Below are positions 5,794-14,300 of a stretch of 22,836 bases of DNA, in pieces. The notes beneath the pieces are model-generated. The model made no database searches, had not been told where the DNA came from, and was given only the letters and a program-made list of their open reading frames with translations. The position numbers and the translations under genes are program-made. Source of the stretch: a virus; the IMG/VR virus record IMGVR_UViG_3300031565_000402, positions 1 to 22,836 of that record. One strand, given 5' to 3'. Position 1 is the first letter of the stretch. The number at the start of each line of letters is the position of its first letter.

Positions 5794-6249
5794 GTGTATT
5801 TAGCAGAAGCTATTAAGGAAAAGGACTTAATAATAGAATCAATAAATGACTTATGTAAAAGAATAAATAATATATCAGTAGCTAATGATGGAGCTGATAT
5901 TAAATTAAATAAGGAATTATTGAAAAATAAAATCAAGGAACTTGAGAATTTATATAAAGAATGTCAGAAATATATGATAATAATAGATAGAGCTAAGACT
6001 ATATCTAAAATCAAGTTGAATGAAGAGGAATTTAGTATAGCAGACGCTGAAAATATATTAAAAGTTATGGGAGATAAACTAGATTTTTTTTGCAAATTAG
6101 GTGATACTAATGAGCATGCTAGGTTATACTCCCAAGGCTTTGTTTGTGTAGATGTTGAAGATTTATATCTAAAGATACGTAATCTTAAGACAGATATACA
6201 TTCTATTAAAAATAGTGTTGAGAGATCGATGTGGATAATAGAAGTATAG
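5794..6249 (+). CDS. helical protein, DIP1984-like, 151 aa
   Basis: The opening MYLAEAIKEKDLIIESINDLCKRI, followed by an acidic spacer and long amphipathic helices (about 40-75), recalls the DIP1984/septicolysin-like family, whose members begin (M)KLAEAL..R..L...I..L..R; this is pattern memory, not a search. The remainder (80-151) is also mostly helical. Translation probably starts at GTG 5794, with AGGAG at 5780-5784, overlapping the cold-shock stop region. The last 19 bases overlap the next gene. Family function is unknown. Confidence 0.55.
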   Translation: MYLAEAIKEKDLIIESINDLCKRINNISVANDGADIKLNKELLKNKIKELENLYKECQKYMIIIDRAKTISKIKLNEEEFSIADAENILKVMGDKLDFFCKLGDTNEHARLYSQGFVCVDVEDLYLKIRNLKTDIHSIKNSVERSMWIIEV

Positions 6250-6491
6250 TTTTTAAATACTGGGTAGAATTTACTGATGACGGTAACATAAAGTCATTTC
6301 ATAAGAATAAATATGAATGTGAATCAGAATGTGAAGAATACGTTGTTAAGTTGATACCTATACGTAGAAATATTGTAAAAGGAATAGAAGAGTCCGCAAA
6401 GAAAATGTCTAAGGTTATAAGTAATGAATCCAAAAGACTTGACACAGAATTAAAAAAAGCTTTAAAAGATATTAAGGGGGTATTAAAATGA
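6231..6491 (+). CDS. small basic helical protein of unknown function, 86 aa
   Basis: Starts with GTG 6231 inside the end of the previous gene, with GAGAG about 6 nt upstream, and its TGA (6489-6491) overlaps the next ATG in an ATGA junction, so it is probably coupled on both sides. Residues 1-45 look like a small beta-containing region (FKYWVEFTDDGNIKSFH). Residues 48-86 form a long Lys/Glu-rich helix. No family was recognised. Confidence 0.5.
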   Translation: MDNRSIVFKYWVEFTDDGNIKSFHKNKYECESECEEYVVKLIPIRRNIVKGIEESAKKMSKVISNESKRLDTELKKALKDIKGVLK

Positions 6492-7138
6492 TTATAGGAC
6501 TGGCAGCTAGAGCGCGGGTAGGAAAAAATACGTTTGCGGAATATTTAAAAGATATATTTATTAAAAAACATGATCTAGGTTTTAATGAAATGGCATTTGC
6601 GAATATATTAAAACAGATGTGTGCTGATTCGTTTGATTTAACGTATGATCAATTATGGGGAGATAATAAAGAAGAGTCTACTGTGTTTAAGAAACCAGGC
6701 TCTTCTCAAGGAGCTGCTGTTGAATACTCTGATGGTAGAGGGTTACCACCTTGGTATTGGACTCCACGTGAGATTATGCAAGAAGTAGGGTCATTTTATA
6801 GAAGTATAGATAGTAATTATTGGGTAAGAGCTTTAGATAATAATATCAAAAATTGTAATAATAAAAATATAATAATAACTGATGTTAGACATATTAATGA
6901 GTGCGAATATGTAAAGAAAAATGGTATATTAATAAGGTTATTACGTTCATCAGCTGATACTATACACGGAATGAGTCATGAATCAGAAACCGCGTTGGAC
7001 TGTAAGGACTCATCTTATTTTGATATAGAAATAAACAACGATGGCACATTAGATGATTTTTACAAAGCAGCTGAAAATACAGTGGAAGCACTTTTAGTAA
7101 CAAATAATATAAAACAAGGGAGGCTTTATAATGGCTAA
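6488..7138 (+). CDS. deoxynucleoside monophosphate kinase (T4 gp1-like), 216 aa
   Basis: A P-loop stands at the very N-terminus (GLAARARVGKNT, residues 4-15), in the form GxxxxxxGKxT used by phage dNMP kinases. Later landmarks of the family are TPREIMQEVG (substrate side), IIITDVRHINECEYVKKNGILIRLLR (the DVR(F/H)xNE strand-helix) and SHESETAL. The length fits. The enzyme phosphorylates dNMPs to dNDPs with ATP for phage DNA synthesis, in the cytoplasm. It overlaps the preceding gene by 4 bp and the following one by 8 bp. Substrate range, including modified nucleotides, cannot be read from the sequence. Confidence 0.85.
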   Translation: MIIGLAARARVGKNTFAEYLKDIFIKKHDLGFNEMAFANILKQMCADSFDLTYDQLWGDNKEESTVFKKPGSSQGAAVEYSDGRGLPPWYWTPREIMQEVGSFYRSIDSNYWVRALDNNIKNCNNKNIIITDVRHINECEYVKKNGILIRLLRSSADTIHGMSHESETALDCKDSSYFDIEINNDGTLDDFYKAAENTVEALLVTNNIKQGRLYNG

Positions 7139-7403
7139 AAAAAGTAGTGATATAACATTAAGTTTTTTACCTGAAGAGATTGTAGGCGCTGACATCACTA
7201 AGAGTGGAGATTATAAATACGCAAGCGTAGGTATTAAAGTTAGTGATAATGAGCGCGTTAGAATATCATATGAATGGTCTGGTGAAGGTATACCAGATTT
7301 TGTTATGAGTCTAATGAGTTGGATGAAAGCTAGCGAAGAAAATGTTGATGAACGGAAAAAAGAATTAGAATGTGAGTATAAGGAACTCAAGGAGAGGTTA
7401 TAA
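7131..7403 (+). CDS. hypothetical protein, 90 aa
   Basis: Starts with AGGGAGG about 8 nt upstream, inside the end of the kinase gene. Residues 8-50 alternate hydrophobic and polar in short strands (ITLSFLPEEIV, YASVGIKVSD, VRISYEW). Residues 55-90 are helical and end in a Glu/Lys coiled segment. The C-terminal stop TAA shares a base with the next ATG (TAATG). No family was recognised. Confidence 0.6.
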   Translation: MAKKSSDITLSFLPEEIVGADITKSGDYKYASVGIKVSDNERVRISYEWSGEGIPDFVMSLMSWMKASEENVDERKKELECEYKELKERL

Positions 7404-7636
7404 TGCCAACTTTATCTGATTATCAAACACCACATTTTATTCCATATACTGAGGGATGGACTTTAACTAGAAACACTTCTGATAGATATATGTCATTTAG
7501 TAATCAGAGGGGATATAGAAATGGGCAACCACAGCCTGGTTATAATGCGCAGAATCCTAGCATTCAACCAGAACGTGTTGATTTTAATCAGGAAAGTGTT
7601 AAATTAAGACCACTGATAGTAAATAGATACGCATAA
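7403..7636 (+). CDS. small hypothetical protein, 77 aa, low complexity
   Basis: Pro-, Gln-, Asn- and Tyr-rich with no long hydrophobic stretch (GYRNGQPQPGYNAQNPSIQ), so probably partly disordered. GGAGAGG lies just before the start, which overlaps the previous stop by one base. Its position between the kinase cluster and the HD gene gives no clue to its job. No family was recognised. Confidence 0.55.
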   Translation: MPTLSDYQTPHFIPYTEGWTLTRNTSDRYMSFSNQRGYRNGQPQPGYNAQNPSIQPERVDFNQESVKLRPLIVNRYA

Positions 7637-7652
7637 TAAAGGGGAAAATACA

Positions 7653-8234
7653 ATGGATTACAAGGAAAAGGTAAAAGCGTTTAAGCATGAATTAAGTTTG
7701 ATGGGTAATAAGGATATATTAGATTTTACAAAGGAATGTATAAGAGTATCACCTGATTATGTATTTGAGGATTGCCCGTCTAGTTCGTCTAGTAAGTTTC
7801 ATCCTATAGATGAGTTAGGTGGTGATGGCACTATAATACATACTCGTAGAGTATTTACTATGGCTTATGATTTATCTAGAGGTCTTGGGTGTGAAAATCA
7901 TAGAGATGAAGTATGCTCTGCATCGATACTACATGATCTTGCTAAACAAGGCCTTATGTCGTGTGGTCACACTATCAAAGAGCATCCACAGATAATGGCT
8001 AATTTAATATCAGAAGTGTATAATGGTGGATTTAAATCAAAGCTAGATAAAAAATCAGCAAATATAATTTATTGGTCTGTATTTTTTCATTATGGACCAT
8101 GGACCATAAAGAAGTATAATAAGCCGTTGGATCAATTCACACCAGAGGAATACTGTGTGTATCTTGCTGATTACACAGCGTCTAGACGCTTTGTTAAAGT
8201 GGATTATCAAAGAAAGGAAGGATTAAGTATATAA
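7653..8234 (+). CDS. HD-domain phosphohydrolase, 193 aa
   Basis: Metal-binding residues of an HD domain appear in order: His63 (IIHTRRV), the His94-Asp95 pair (SILHDLAKQG), His111 (KEHPQIM), His146 and Asp173 (YLADYTASRR). This is the layout of YpgQ/YqeK-like and nucleotide-cleaving HD enzymes, which hydrolyse phosphoester bonds in nucleotides or RNA using metal ions. The substrate cannot be told; given the nearby dNMP kinase, a nucleotide is plausible. GGGGA lies about 9 nt upstream of ATG 7653. Stop and next start overlap as TAATG. Confidence 0.8.
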   Translation: MDYKEKVKAFKHELSLMGNKDILDFTKECIRVSPDYVFEDCPSSSSSKFHPIDELGGDGTIIHTRRVFTMAYDLSRGLGCENHRDEVCSASILHDLAKQGLMSCGHTIKEHPQIMANLISEVYNGGFKSKLDKKSANIIYWSVFFHYGPWTIKKYNKPLDQFTPEEYCVYLADYTASRRFVKVDYQRKEGLSI

Positions 8235-8479
8235 TGGGAGAACGAAGATGGATTCCTGAAGGTGGTATAGGAAAGCATAATGATAAAATACGTAAAGAAA
8301 GTAAAATAGCAGACTCAAAGAATTTACCTTACACTATATCAAGACCTCCTATAAGAAAATCATATACATGGTTTGAGTGTGAAAAATGTGGACATGTTTT
8401 TAACGCTCCTAAAGGCACGATAATGGTGATATGTTCTGAATGTAATAAACTTACAAATGCGAGGGTATTAAATGAGTAG
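8234..8479 (+). CDS. zinc-ribbon protein, 81 aa
   Basis: Residues 46-72 contain two C-x2-C knuckles (Cys49/Cys52 in FECEKCGHVF and Cys67/Cys70 in ICSECNKL), separated by 14 residues: a classic zinc ribbon. The N-terminal 45 residues are basic and probably flexible. The gene overlaps the HD gene by 1 base and the NusG-like gene by 8, so it is translated within the cluster. Zinc ribbons of this kind bind nucleic acid or polymerase subunits. Next to a NusG-like gene, a role in transcription is possible but not shown. Confidence 0.7.
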   Translation: MGERRWIPEGGIGKHNDKIRKESKIADSKNLPYTISRPPIRKSYTWFECEKCGHVFNAPKGTIMVICSECNKLTNARVLNE

Positions 8480-8969
8480 TTGGCATGTTTGGGCTGTTAC
8501 AGCTAATAGGCATAGGCGTATTATGGAGTTTTTATCTGAATTAAAAAGTACAGAACCCAAAGTTATAGAAGATTTTATATATCCAATGGCAGAAAAGGAG
8601 TATAAAACTAAAAAAGGTACTAGAATAAAAGAAATACCTATTTACTCAAATTATATATTTATAAAGTATAACAACAATATAGTTACAGATGATAGTATAG
8701 AAAAGTGTAATTGGATATCAAGTTATGTTGGTAAATGTTCAGATGATGAAATATTAAGAGTTCAGGAACAGAACAGGTGTGACTATGCTGATATGACACC
8801 TACTACACATCTATGTAAAGGTGATGTGGTAAAATTAATTCAAACACCATTCATTGGATGGGTTGCTACTATAGTTGATATAGATGGTGATAAGTTATCT
8901 GTTAGTATTGAAATTTTAGGTTCTGAGCGAATTATAAAGTGTAACGTAAGTGACGTACATATAATGTAA
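8472..8969 (+). CDS. NusG-like transcription elongation factor, 165 aa
   Basis: The N-terminal half fits an NGN domain: WHVWAVTANRHRRIMEFL, with the typical strand and helix start, and IPIYSNYIFIKY in place of the usual P-G-Y-x-x-V. Residues 112-165 (LCKGDVVKLIQTPFIGWVATIVDIDGDKLSVSIEILG) match a KOW domain, with GD-V-x-I-x-x-x-P-F. NusG-family proteins bind RNA polymerase and act in pausing, termination or antitermination. A phage copy may redirect host polymerase into the late genes downstream. It overlaps the zinc-ribbon gene by 8 bp and is about 16 bp before the next gene. Confidence 0.8.
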   Translation: MSSWHVWAVTANRHRRIMEFLSELKSTEPKVIEDFIYPMAEKEYKTKKGTRIKEIPIYSNYIFIKYNNNIVTDDSIEKCNWISSYVGKCSDDEILRVQEQNRCDYADMTPTTHLCKGDVVKLIQTPFIGWVATIVDIDGDKLSVSIEILGSERIIKCNVSDVHIM

Positions 8970-8985
8970 AAGGCAGGGAAAATTT

Positions 8986-9417
8986 ATGGGTGGTAACGCT
9001 ACAAAGAAGCGTGGTAGACCATGTGGATATGAGTTAAGTGATATAACTAAGGAAAAAATCAGACGTAGTAGAACTGGCACTCCTCATTCAGAAGAGACTA
9101 GAGATAAGATATCGAGATCGTTGATAAGATATTTTAGAAAAAGGGATCCGGTTTCTAAAGGTATTGAAAGAGAATATAGACGGTTTCCAAAGCAAGCCGT
9201 TAAATGGTTATCTGAACATAGATCAGATATAGATGATACTGAAGGCATAATGACAAATAAGCGTATGATATATTTAAGTCAGCTTGAGGTATGTTATGGA
9301 TCAGATATAGAAAACTTTTCTCATAGCTCTACTCCTGAATTTTTAATGTTGTTAAAAGAAGAACTACGTAATAGTGGAATGTCAGATGAATTGAATGAGT
9401 TACTGTCTTTAATATAA
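8986..9417 (+). CDS. NUMOD3-motif DNA-binding protein, 143 aa
   Basis: An AT-hook-like KKRGRPCGY begins the protein, followed by TKEKIRRSRTGTPHSEETRDKISRSL, a NUMOD3 pattern (helical DNA-contact module of GIY-YIG and HNH homing endonucleases). No nuclease motif follows; residues 60-143 are helical and unfamiliar. It could be a remnant of a homing endonuclease or a specific DNA-binding protein, perhaps linked to packaging given its place before the terminase genes. The start has an AGGGA-type site about 9 nt upstream. A stand-alone endonuclease follows after 13 bp. Confidence 0.6.
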   Translation: MGGNATKKRGRPCGYELSDITKEKIRRSRTGTPHSEETRDKISRSLIRYFRKRDPVSKGIEREYRRFPKQAVKWLSEHRSDIDDTEGIMTNKRMIYLSQLEVCYGSDIENFSHSSTPEFLMLLKEELRNSGMSDELNELLSLI

Positions 9418-9430
9418 GGATTATCTGTTT

Positions 9431-10867
9431 GTGAAAAAACTATCTATTGAATATATAAATAATGAATTTAATAAATGTGGATATAAACTACTTACTACTA
9501 ATTATATTAACAGTAGATGTAAATTAGATTATATATGTCCTAATGGACATAAACATTCTATTTCATGGAATGGATGGAAAAAAGGTGATAGATGTCCATA
9601 CTGTTCAAATTTAGCAAAACCAACTATAGAATTTATAAAAGAATGCATTAGTAATGAAGGATATACATTGATATCCACTGAATATGTTAATGCAAAAACT
9701 AATATAGAGTTAATATGTAATAACGGGCATATCTTTTATATTACATGGTCTAACTGGAAAAATAAAACACGACCAAGAAGATGTCCTCATTGTTCTAAAA
9801 GACCGCCAATAGATATAGAATTTGTAAAACATAATATTGAATCAGGTGGGTATAAGTTAATATCTAATCAATATATAAATGCCAAAACTAAGCTAGAATT
9901 AATATGTTCTAATAATCATACATATAATGTAAGCTGGGATAATTGGTCTACTAAAAATAATAGATGTCCAATATGTAATTCAAACGGCGTATCAGTAGCT
10001 GAAAAATTACTATTTAAAACTATTAGTAGTTATTATAACAATACATTAATTATAGAAAATGATAGATCTATAATTACACCGTATGAACTAGATATTGTTA
10101 TTCCAGATAAAAAAATTGCCATTGAATATTGCGGACTTTATTGGCATTCAGAATTAGCTGGAAAAGATAGAAACTATCATTTAAACAAGCTGAATTTATG
10201 TAACGAAAAAGGTTATAAATTAATAACTGTTTTTGAAGATGAGTGGTTATTAAAAAAAGATATTGTTATTAGTAGATTAAAAAATATATTAGGTATAGAT
10301 GATAATATAACCAGACTATATGCTAGATTATGTGTAGTTAAAGAAATATCTACTAATGAGGCTTCTACTTTTTGTAGTAAATATCATTTACAGGGTTATA
10401 ATGGGTCTAGTATAAAGCTAGGACTGTTTTATGATAATGAATTGGTGTCTGTGATGACATTTTCAAAACAATCTATATCTAAAGGTAGTTACCACACTAA
10501 CGGTGTGTGGGAATTACAGAGGTTTTGTTCAAAAACAAATCATATTATAATTGGTGGATCATCAAAATTACTAAAGTATTTTGAGAGAACTTATCAATGG
10601 AAAAAGATAATATCCTATGCTGATAGAAGATGGTCTGATGGTAATTTATATGATAAACTGAACTTTAAGTTTGAATATTATACTAAATGTAACTATTGGT
10701 ATTTTTCTGAAAGAGAATATCCTAGGCGTAGACACAGATTTACGTTACGAAAGTCAAGTTCTATGGTTACAGGAACAGAGTGGCAGAATAGAATCAATGA
10801 AGGTTGGGACAGAATATGGGATTGTGGTAATTTAAAATATGTAAAATATAATTTGAAAGGTATATAA
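9431..10867 (+). CDS. free-standing homing endonuclease, zinc repeats plus Vsr/EDxHD nuclease, 478 aa
   Basis: Residues 5-185 are three related units of about 60 aa, each with a GY.L(I/L)....YIN strand, C..(N/G)H and a CP.C pair: treble-clef-like zinc domains of the DUF723 kind. Residues about 190-295 carry the catalytic core: YELDIVIPDKKIAIEYCGLYWHSE, with Asp221, Glu232 and His239, then YKLITVFEDEW, as in EDxHD (Vsr-like) homing enzymes such as I-Bth0305I. The last 180 residues form another domain often seen at the end of such proteins. Start GTG 9431 follows AAGGA by about 10 nt. It lies between the NUMOD3 gene and the small terminase gene. Confidence 0.85.
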   Translation: MKKLSIEYINNEFNKCGYKLLTTNYINSRCKLDYICPNGHKHSISWNGWKKGDRCPYCSNLAKPTIEFIKECISNEGYTLISTEYVNAKTNIELICNNGHIFYITWSNWKNKTRPRRCPHCSKRPPIDIEFVKHNIESGGYKLISNQYINAKTKLELICSNNHTYNVSWDNWSTKNNRCPICNSNGVSVAEKLLFKTISSYYNNTLIIENDRSIITPYELDIVIPDKKIAIEYCGLYWHSELAGKDRNYHLNKLNLCNEKGYKLITVFEDEWLLKKDIVISRLKNILGIDDNITRLYARLCVVKEISTNEASTFCSKYHLQGYNGSSIKLGLFYDNELVSVMTFSKQSISKGSYHTNGVWELQRFCSKTNHIIIGGSSKLLKYFERTYQWKKIISYADRRWSDGNLYDKLNFKFEYYTKCNYWYFSEREYPRRRHRFTLRKSSSMVTGTEWQNRINEGWDRIWDCGNLKYVKYNLKGI

Positions 10868-10869
10868 AC

Positions 10870-11394
10870 ATGGCTAGACCAGTTGGACGCCCTAAAAATC
10901 CACCTAAATTTAAAGATTTGTTGTCTGATTTAATTCCATCATCTGATATATTTGAACCAAAAGAATTAGAAATGTTTAACGGTTTAATATCGTTATTTCT
11001 AAGTGATTTTGATGAGAGTCAGTTATCAGCTAATGATATGGATGATATAGTGTCTATAGCTACTAATAGGGTGTTGGAGATACGGCTATTAAAATCATCA
11101 AAAGGAAACAGTGATGCTCAAATAGAAGCATCTGGTGCTGTTGAGCGAATAAGAAAACAAACTGAAAGGTTGAAAGAGAATTTAGTTACACGACGTAAGG
11201 ATAGAATAGACCCAAAAAAATATTCAGGTTTATCTATTGTTGATTTGGCTGTATCTTTTGATCAAGAAAAAAAGGAAGGCATGATATCTAAATACGCTGA
11301 TTACAAAGCAGAGGAAGAATCAATTATAATGTCTGGTGCATTAGTTGGTAATAGTCAAGACCAAGATGCTGATTCGTTTGATAAGGAAGATTAA
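10870..11394 (+). CDS. probable small terminase subunit, 174 aa
   Basis: The protein begins MARPVGRPKNPPK, an AT-hook-like Gly-Arg-Pro stretch. It then has helices typical of small terminases: an acidic N-terminal part (25-60), a Lys/Arg-rich helix (100-125) and a C-terminal Glu/Asp-rich tail. Identity rests mainly on position, 3 bp before the large subunit, and size; the sequence alone is not diagnostic. Such proteins bind the packaging site and load the motor. It is 2 bp after the homing endonuclease and was probably adjacent to the NUMOD3 gene before that insertion. Confidence 0.6.
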   Translation: MARPVGRPKNPPKFKDLLSDLIPSSDIFEPKELEMFNGLISLFLSDFDESQLSANDMDDIVSIATNRVLEIRLLKSSKGNSDAQIEASGAVERIRKQTERLKENLVTRRKDRIDPKKYSGLSIVDLAVSFDQEKKEGMISKYADYKAEEESIIMSGALVGNSQDQDADSFDKED

Positions 11395-11397
11395 TAT

Positions 11398-14300
11398 ATG
11401 CCGGTAGATATTTATGAAGATATGGAGTTATTGTTTAATAGAGGCGGCTCATTAGTTGATTTCTATAGAAACTATCCTATATTAGCTGCTTATGATTTAT
11501 TAAAAGTTGATTTAGCTCCTATACAGCGTATAGTGCTTAATGATATGTGGTTTAAGAATTATTGTATATCAGTGGCTGGTCGTGGTTTTGGAAAAAGCCA
11601 GGATATTAATAGCTTAACTCATTTTGATAATAAAGGTTTGGTTTATTTATATGAAGAACTGCCACCAATTCCTTCTTATCTAAGTGATGGTGAAGAGGAA
11701 ATAATAGATTGGGATGATAGGATATATACTTCAGAAGGTTTTAAACCTACTAAAAGACTGTGTTTAGAAAGTAATATAGAGGGTAAACGTATTGAGACTT
11801 ATAGTGGATTTGTAAATAGGGGATCTAATCATCACCCATTACTTACAATTAATGATAATTGTGATTTTATATATAAAAGTTTATCTGATTTTATTCCTGG
11901 TGATACTGTATGTATTCAGCGTAATCAAAATATATTCGGTGGTTTAATTATAGATAGTGCTGACGCTTATTTAATTGGTTTATTTGTTGGATGTGGTTGT
12001 GTAGACATTAATGATAACCAAAGTGTTATTAGTAGTGAATTGAGTATAAAAAACTTTTGTATTGATTATTGTATTAATAACAAGGTTGATTATAAAATAA
12101 CTTATGATAAAAGAACTGAAAGTGCTGATAAGATATTATTTGAAGAATTTGATTATTTTTTCTACAAATATAAAATTAATAAATTAGTCCCATATTCAAT
12201 AAGAACATCTAGTCGTGAATCACAGATATCATTTCTACAAGGTTATTTTGATATAAATAGTGATGTTAATACAGATGGTAGTGTGTCATGCTGTTCTTTG
12301 TATAGAAAATTACTAGAAGAGATTCAATTAATGCTTCTTAACTTTGGTATTACAAGTAGATTGTATGAAAAAAGAATTAAATCTGAATTGAATAAATCTT
12401 ATTTCTTAGATATATCTTCAGAAGACGCTTATAGATTTAAAGAACTAATAGGTTTTACACTTTATAGAAAACAAAATATATTAGATAGTTACTATGACAC
12501 AGAAGAATTAGATATAGACAAGGCTGTTATACCTTATGTATTTGATTTATGTGCTAAAATATCTAAATATTATGATGATGTGTATAAAGTTAAAATAAAA
12601 CCAAATCTCACCGTTGAATTATCTAATAAAAATGAATTAACATATAAAAGTATTGTTGAATTTTTAACTCAATGTAAATACGTTATTAATAATGGATTTG
12701 ATTTAGTTGGAGTTAAACACGATATAGAGAAATTATACAATATACTATACTATAACTATTATTTTGACACTATAGTATCAGTAGATGACTGGAAGGGTGA
12801 TTGTTATGATTTCGAAATTAGTATGGACGGAGAACCTAATTATTTTACTAATGGTTTTATAAACCATAATACTTTTTTGTTAGGTATAAACGCAGTGTTA
12901 CATGCTATGTTGTATCCTGGATATAGGATAGGATTAATAGGACCGTCTTTTAGACAAAGTCTTGTATTATCAGATACTTGTACTACTTTCTGGACGGATG
13001 AAGGTTTAAAATCTACACCTATAGAGTTTTATAATTCTATAAAATCGAACCATACATTAGTTCAGTCATCTGAATCACAAAATAAAATTGTTAGTAAATG
13101 GGAGAATCCAGATAGAGCATGTAGATATATAAAAACCACTAAAGGGTTTGAATTGTCTGGGACTGTTGATCATGCTATACAAGTATTAGATGATAAATGT
13201 AATATAGTTTTTAAAGATTTACAGGATGTGTCTATTGATGATAACATAGTTATTAAAACAGGATTTAATTATTTTGGTAATGATAACATATTACCTAAAT
13301 GTAATCTTATTGGTGATTGGCGTACTAATAGTTGTAAATTTCCTACTGAATTAACATCAGACATGTCCTATTTATTTGGATTAATTATAGGGGATGGTTG
13401 TGTGTCATATAAACCAAGGAAATACAGAGTTAATTTTACTTCAATTGATGATGATTTATTGGAATATTTTAAAAAATATATGTGTGAATACTTTGGTATA
13501 GATAATGTTGGTAGTTACCAAAAAACTGATGCTGGATGTATTCAGTTAAATATTTCAAATAAAAATTTATGTGATTTTTTAATTGAATGCGGATTTACTA
13601 GTACTACTGCATTAGATAAAAAAATACCAACATCTATAAAAAAAGCATCCAAGGAAAACATTGTTAATTTTTTGAGTGGTTTATTTGATACTGATGGTAG
13701 TTGTTACACACAAAACTATGATCATTACAATTCATGTGAAGTATCTTTAAGTACTAGTTCTTTACAATTAGCTAAAGAAGTTCAATCAGTTCTACTTAAT
13801 TTAGGTATAATATCTAGTTTTTGCGTTAGTGGTAAGGCATGTAGGAAAAAACTAATAGGTAGAGATAAGTATTCTGAATGTGCTACATCTTATAAAGTTA
13901 GAATAACATGGTATAGTAATTTAATAAAATTTAGGGATATTATAGGTTTTAGGTGTGAATATAAATTAAATAAACTGAATGGTTTTATAAATGGATTAAA
14001 GAATAGAAAGAGAACACATAGTATAGTTTATGATTTAGGTCTTCCAAAGAATATAATTTCTAAAGATTATGATAAGTTTTTAGAGTATAAGAACAAAGGA
14101 TTTTATTTTGTTAAGATGGTTGAATCAGATTATTTTTTTGCACCGACTATTGATGCTGAGGTAGAAAATGAATCTTGTTATTGGGCAGGTGGTTTTATAA
14201 ATCATAATTCAAAGATGATATTTGCCGAAGTTGAAAAACTTTATCAAAGAGCTCCACTTTTAAGAGAGGCTACAGAAAAGAAACCAACTAGAGGCGCTGA

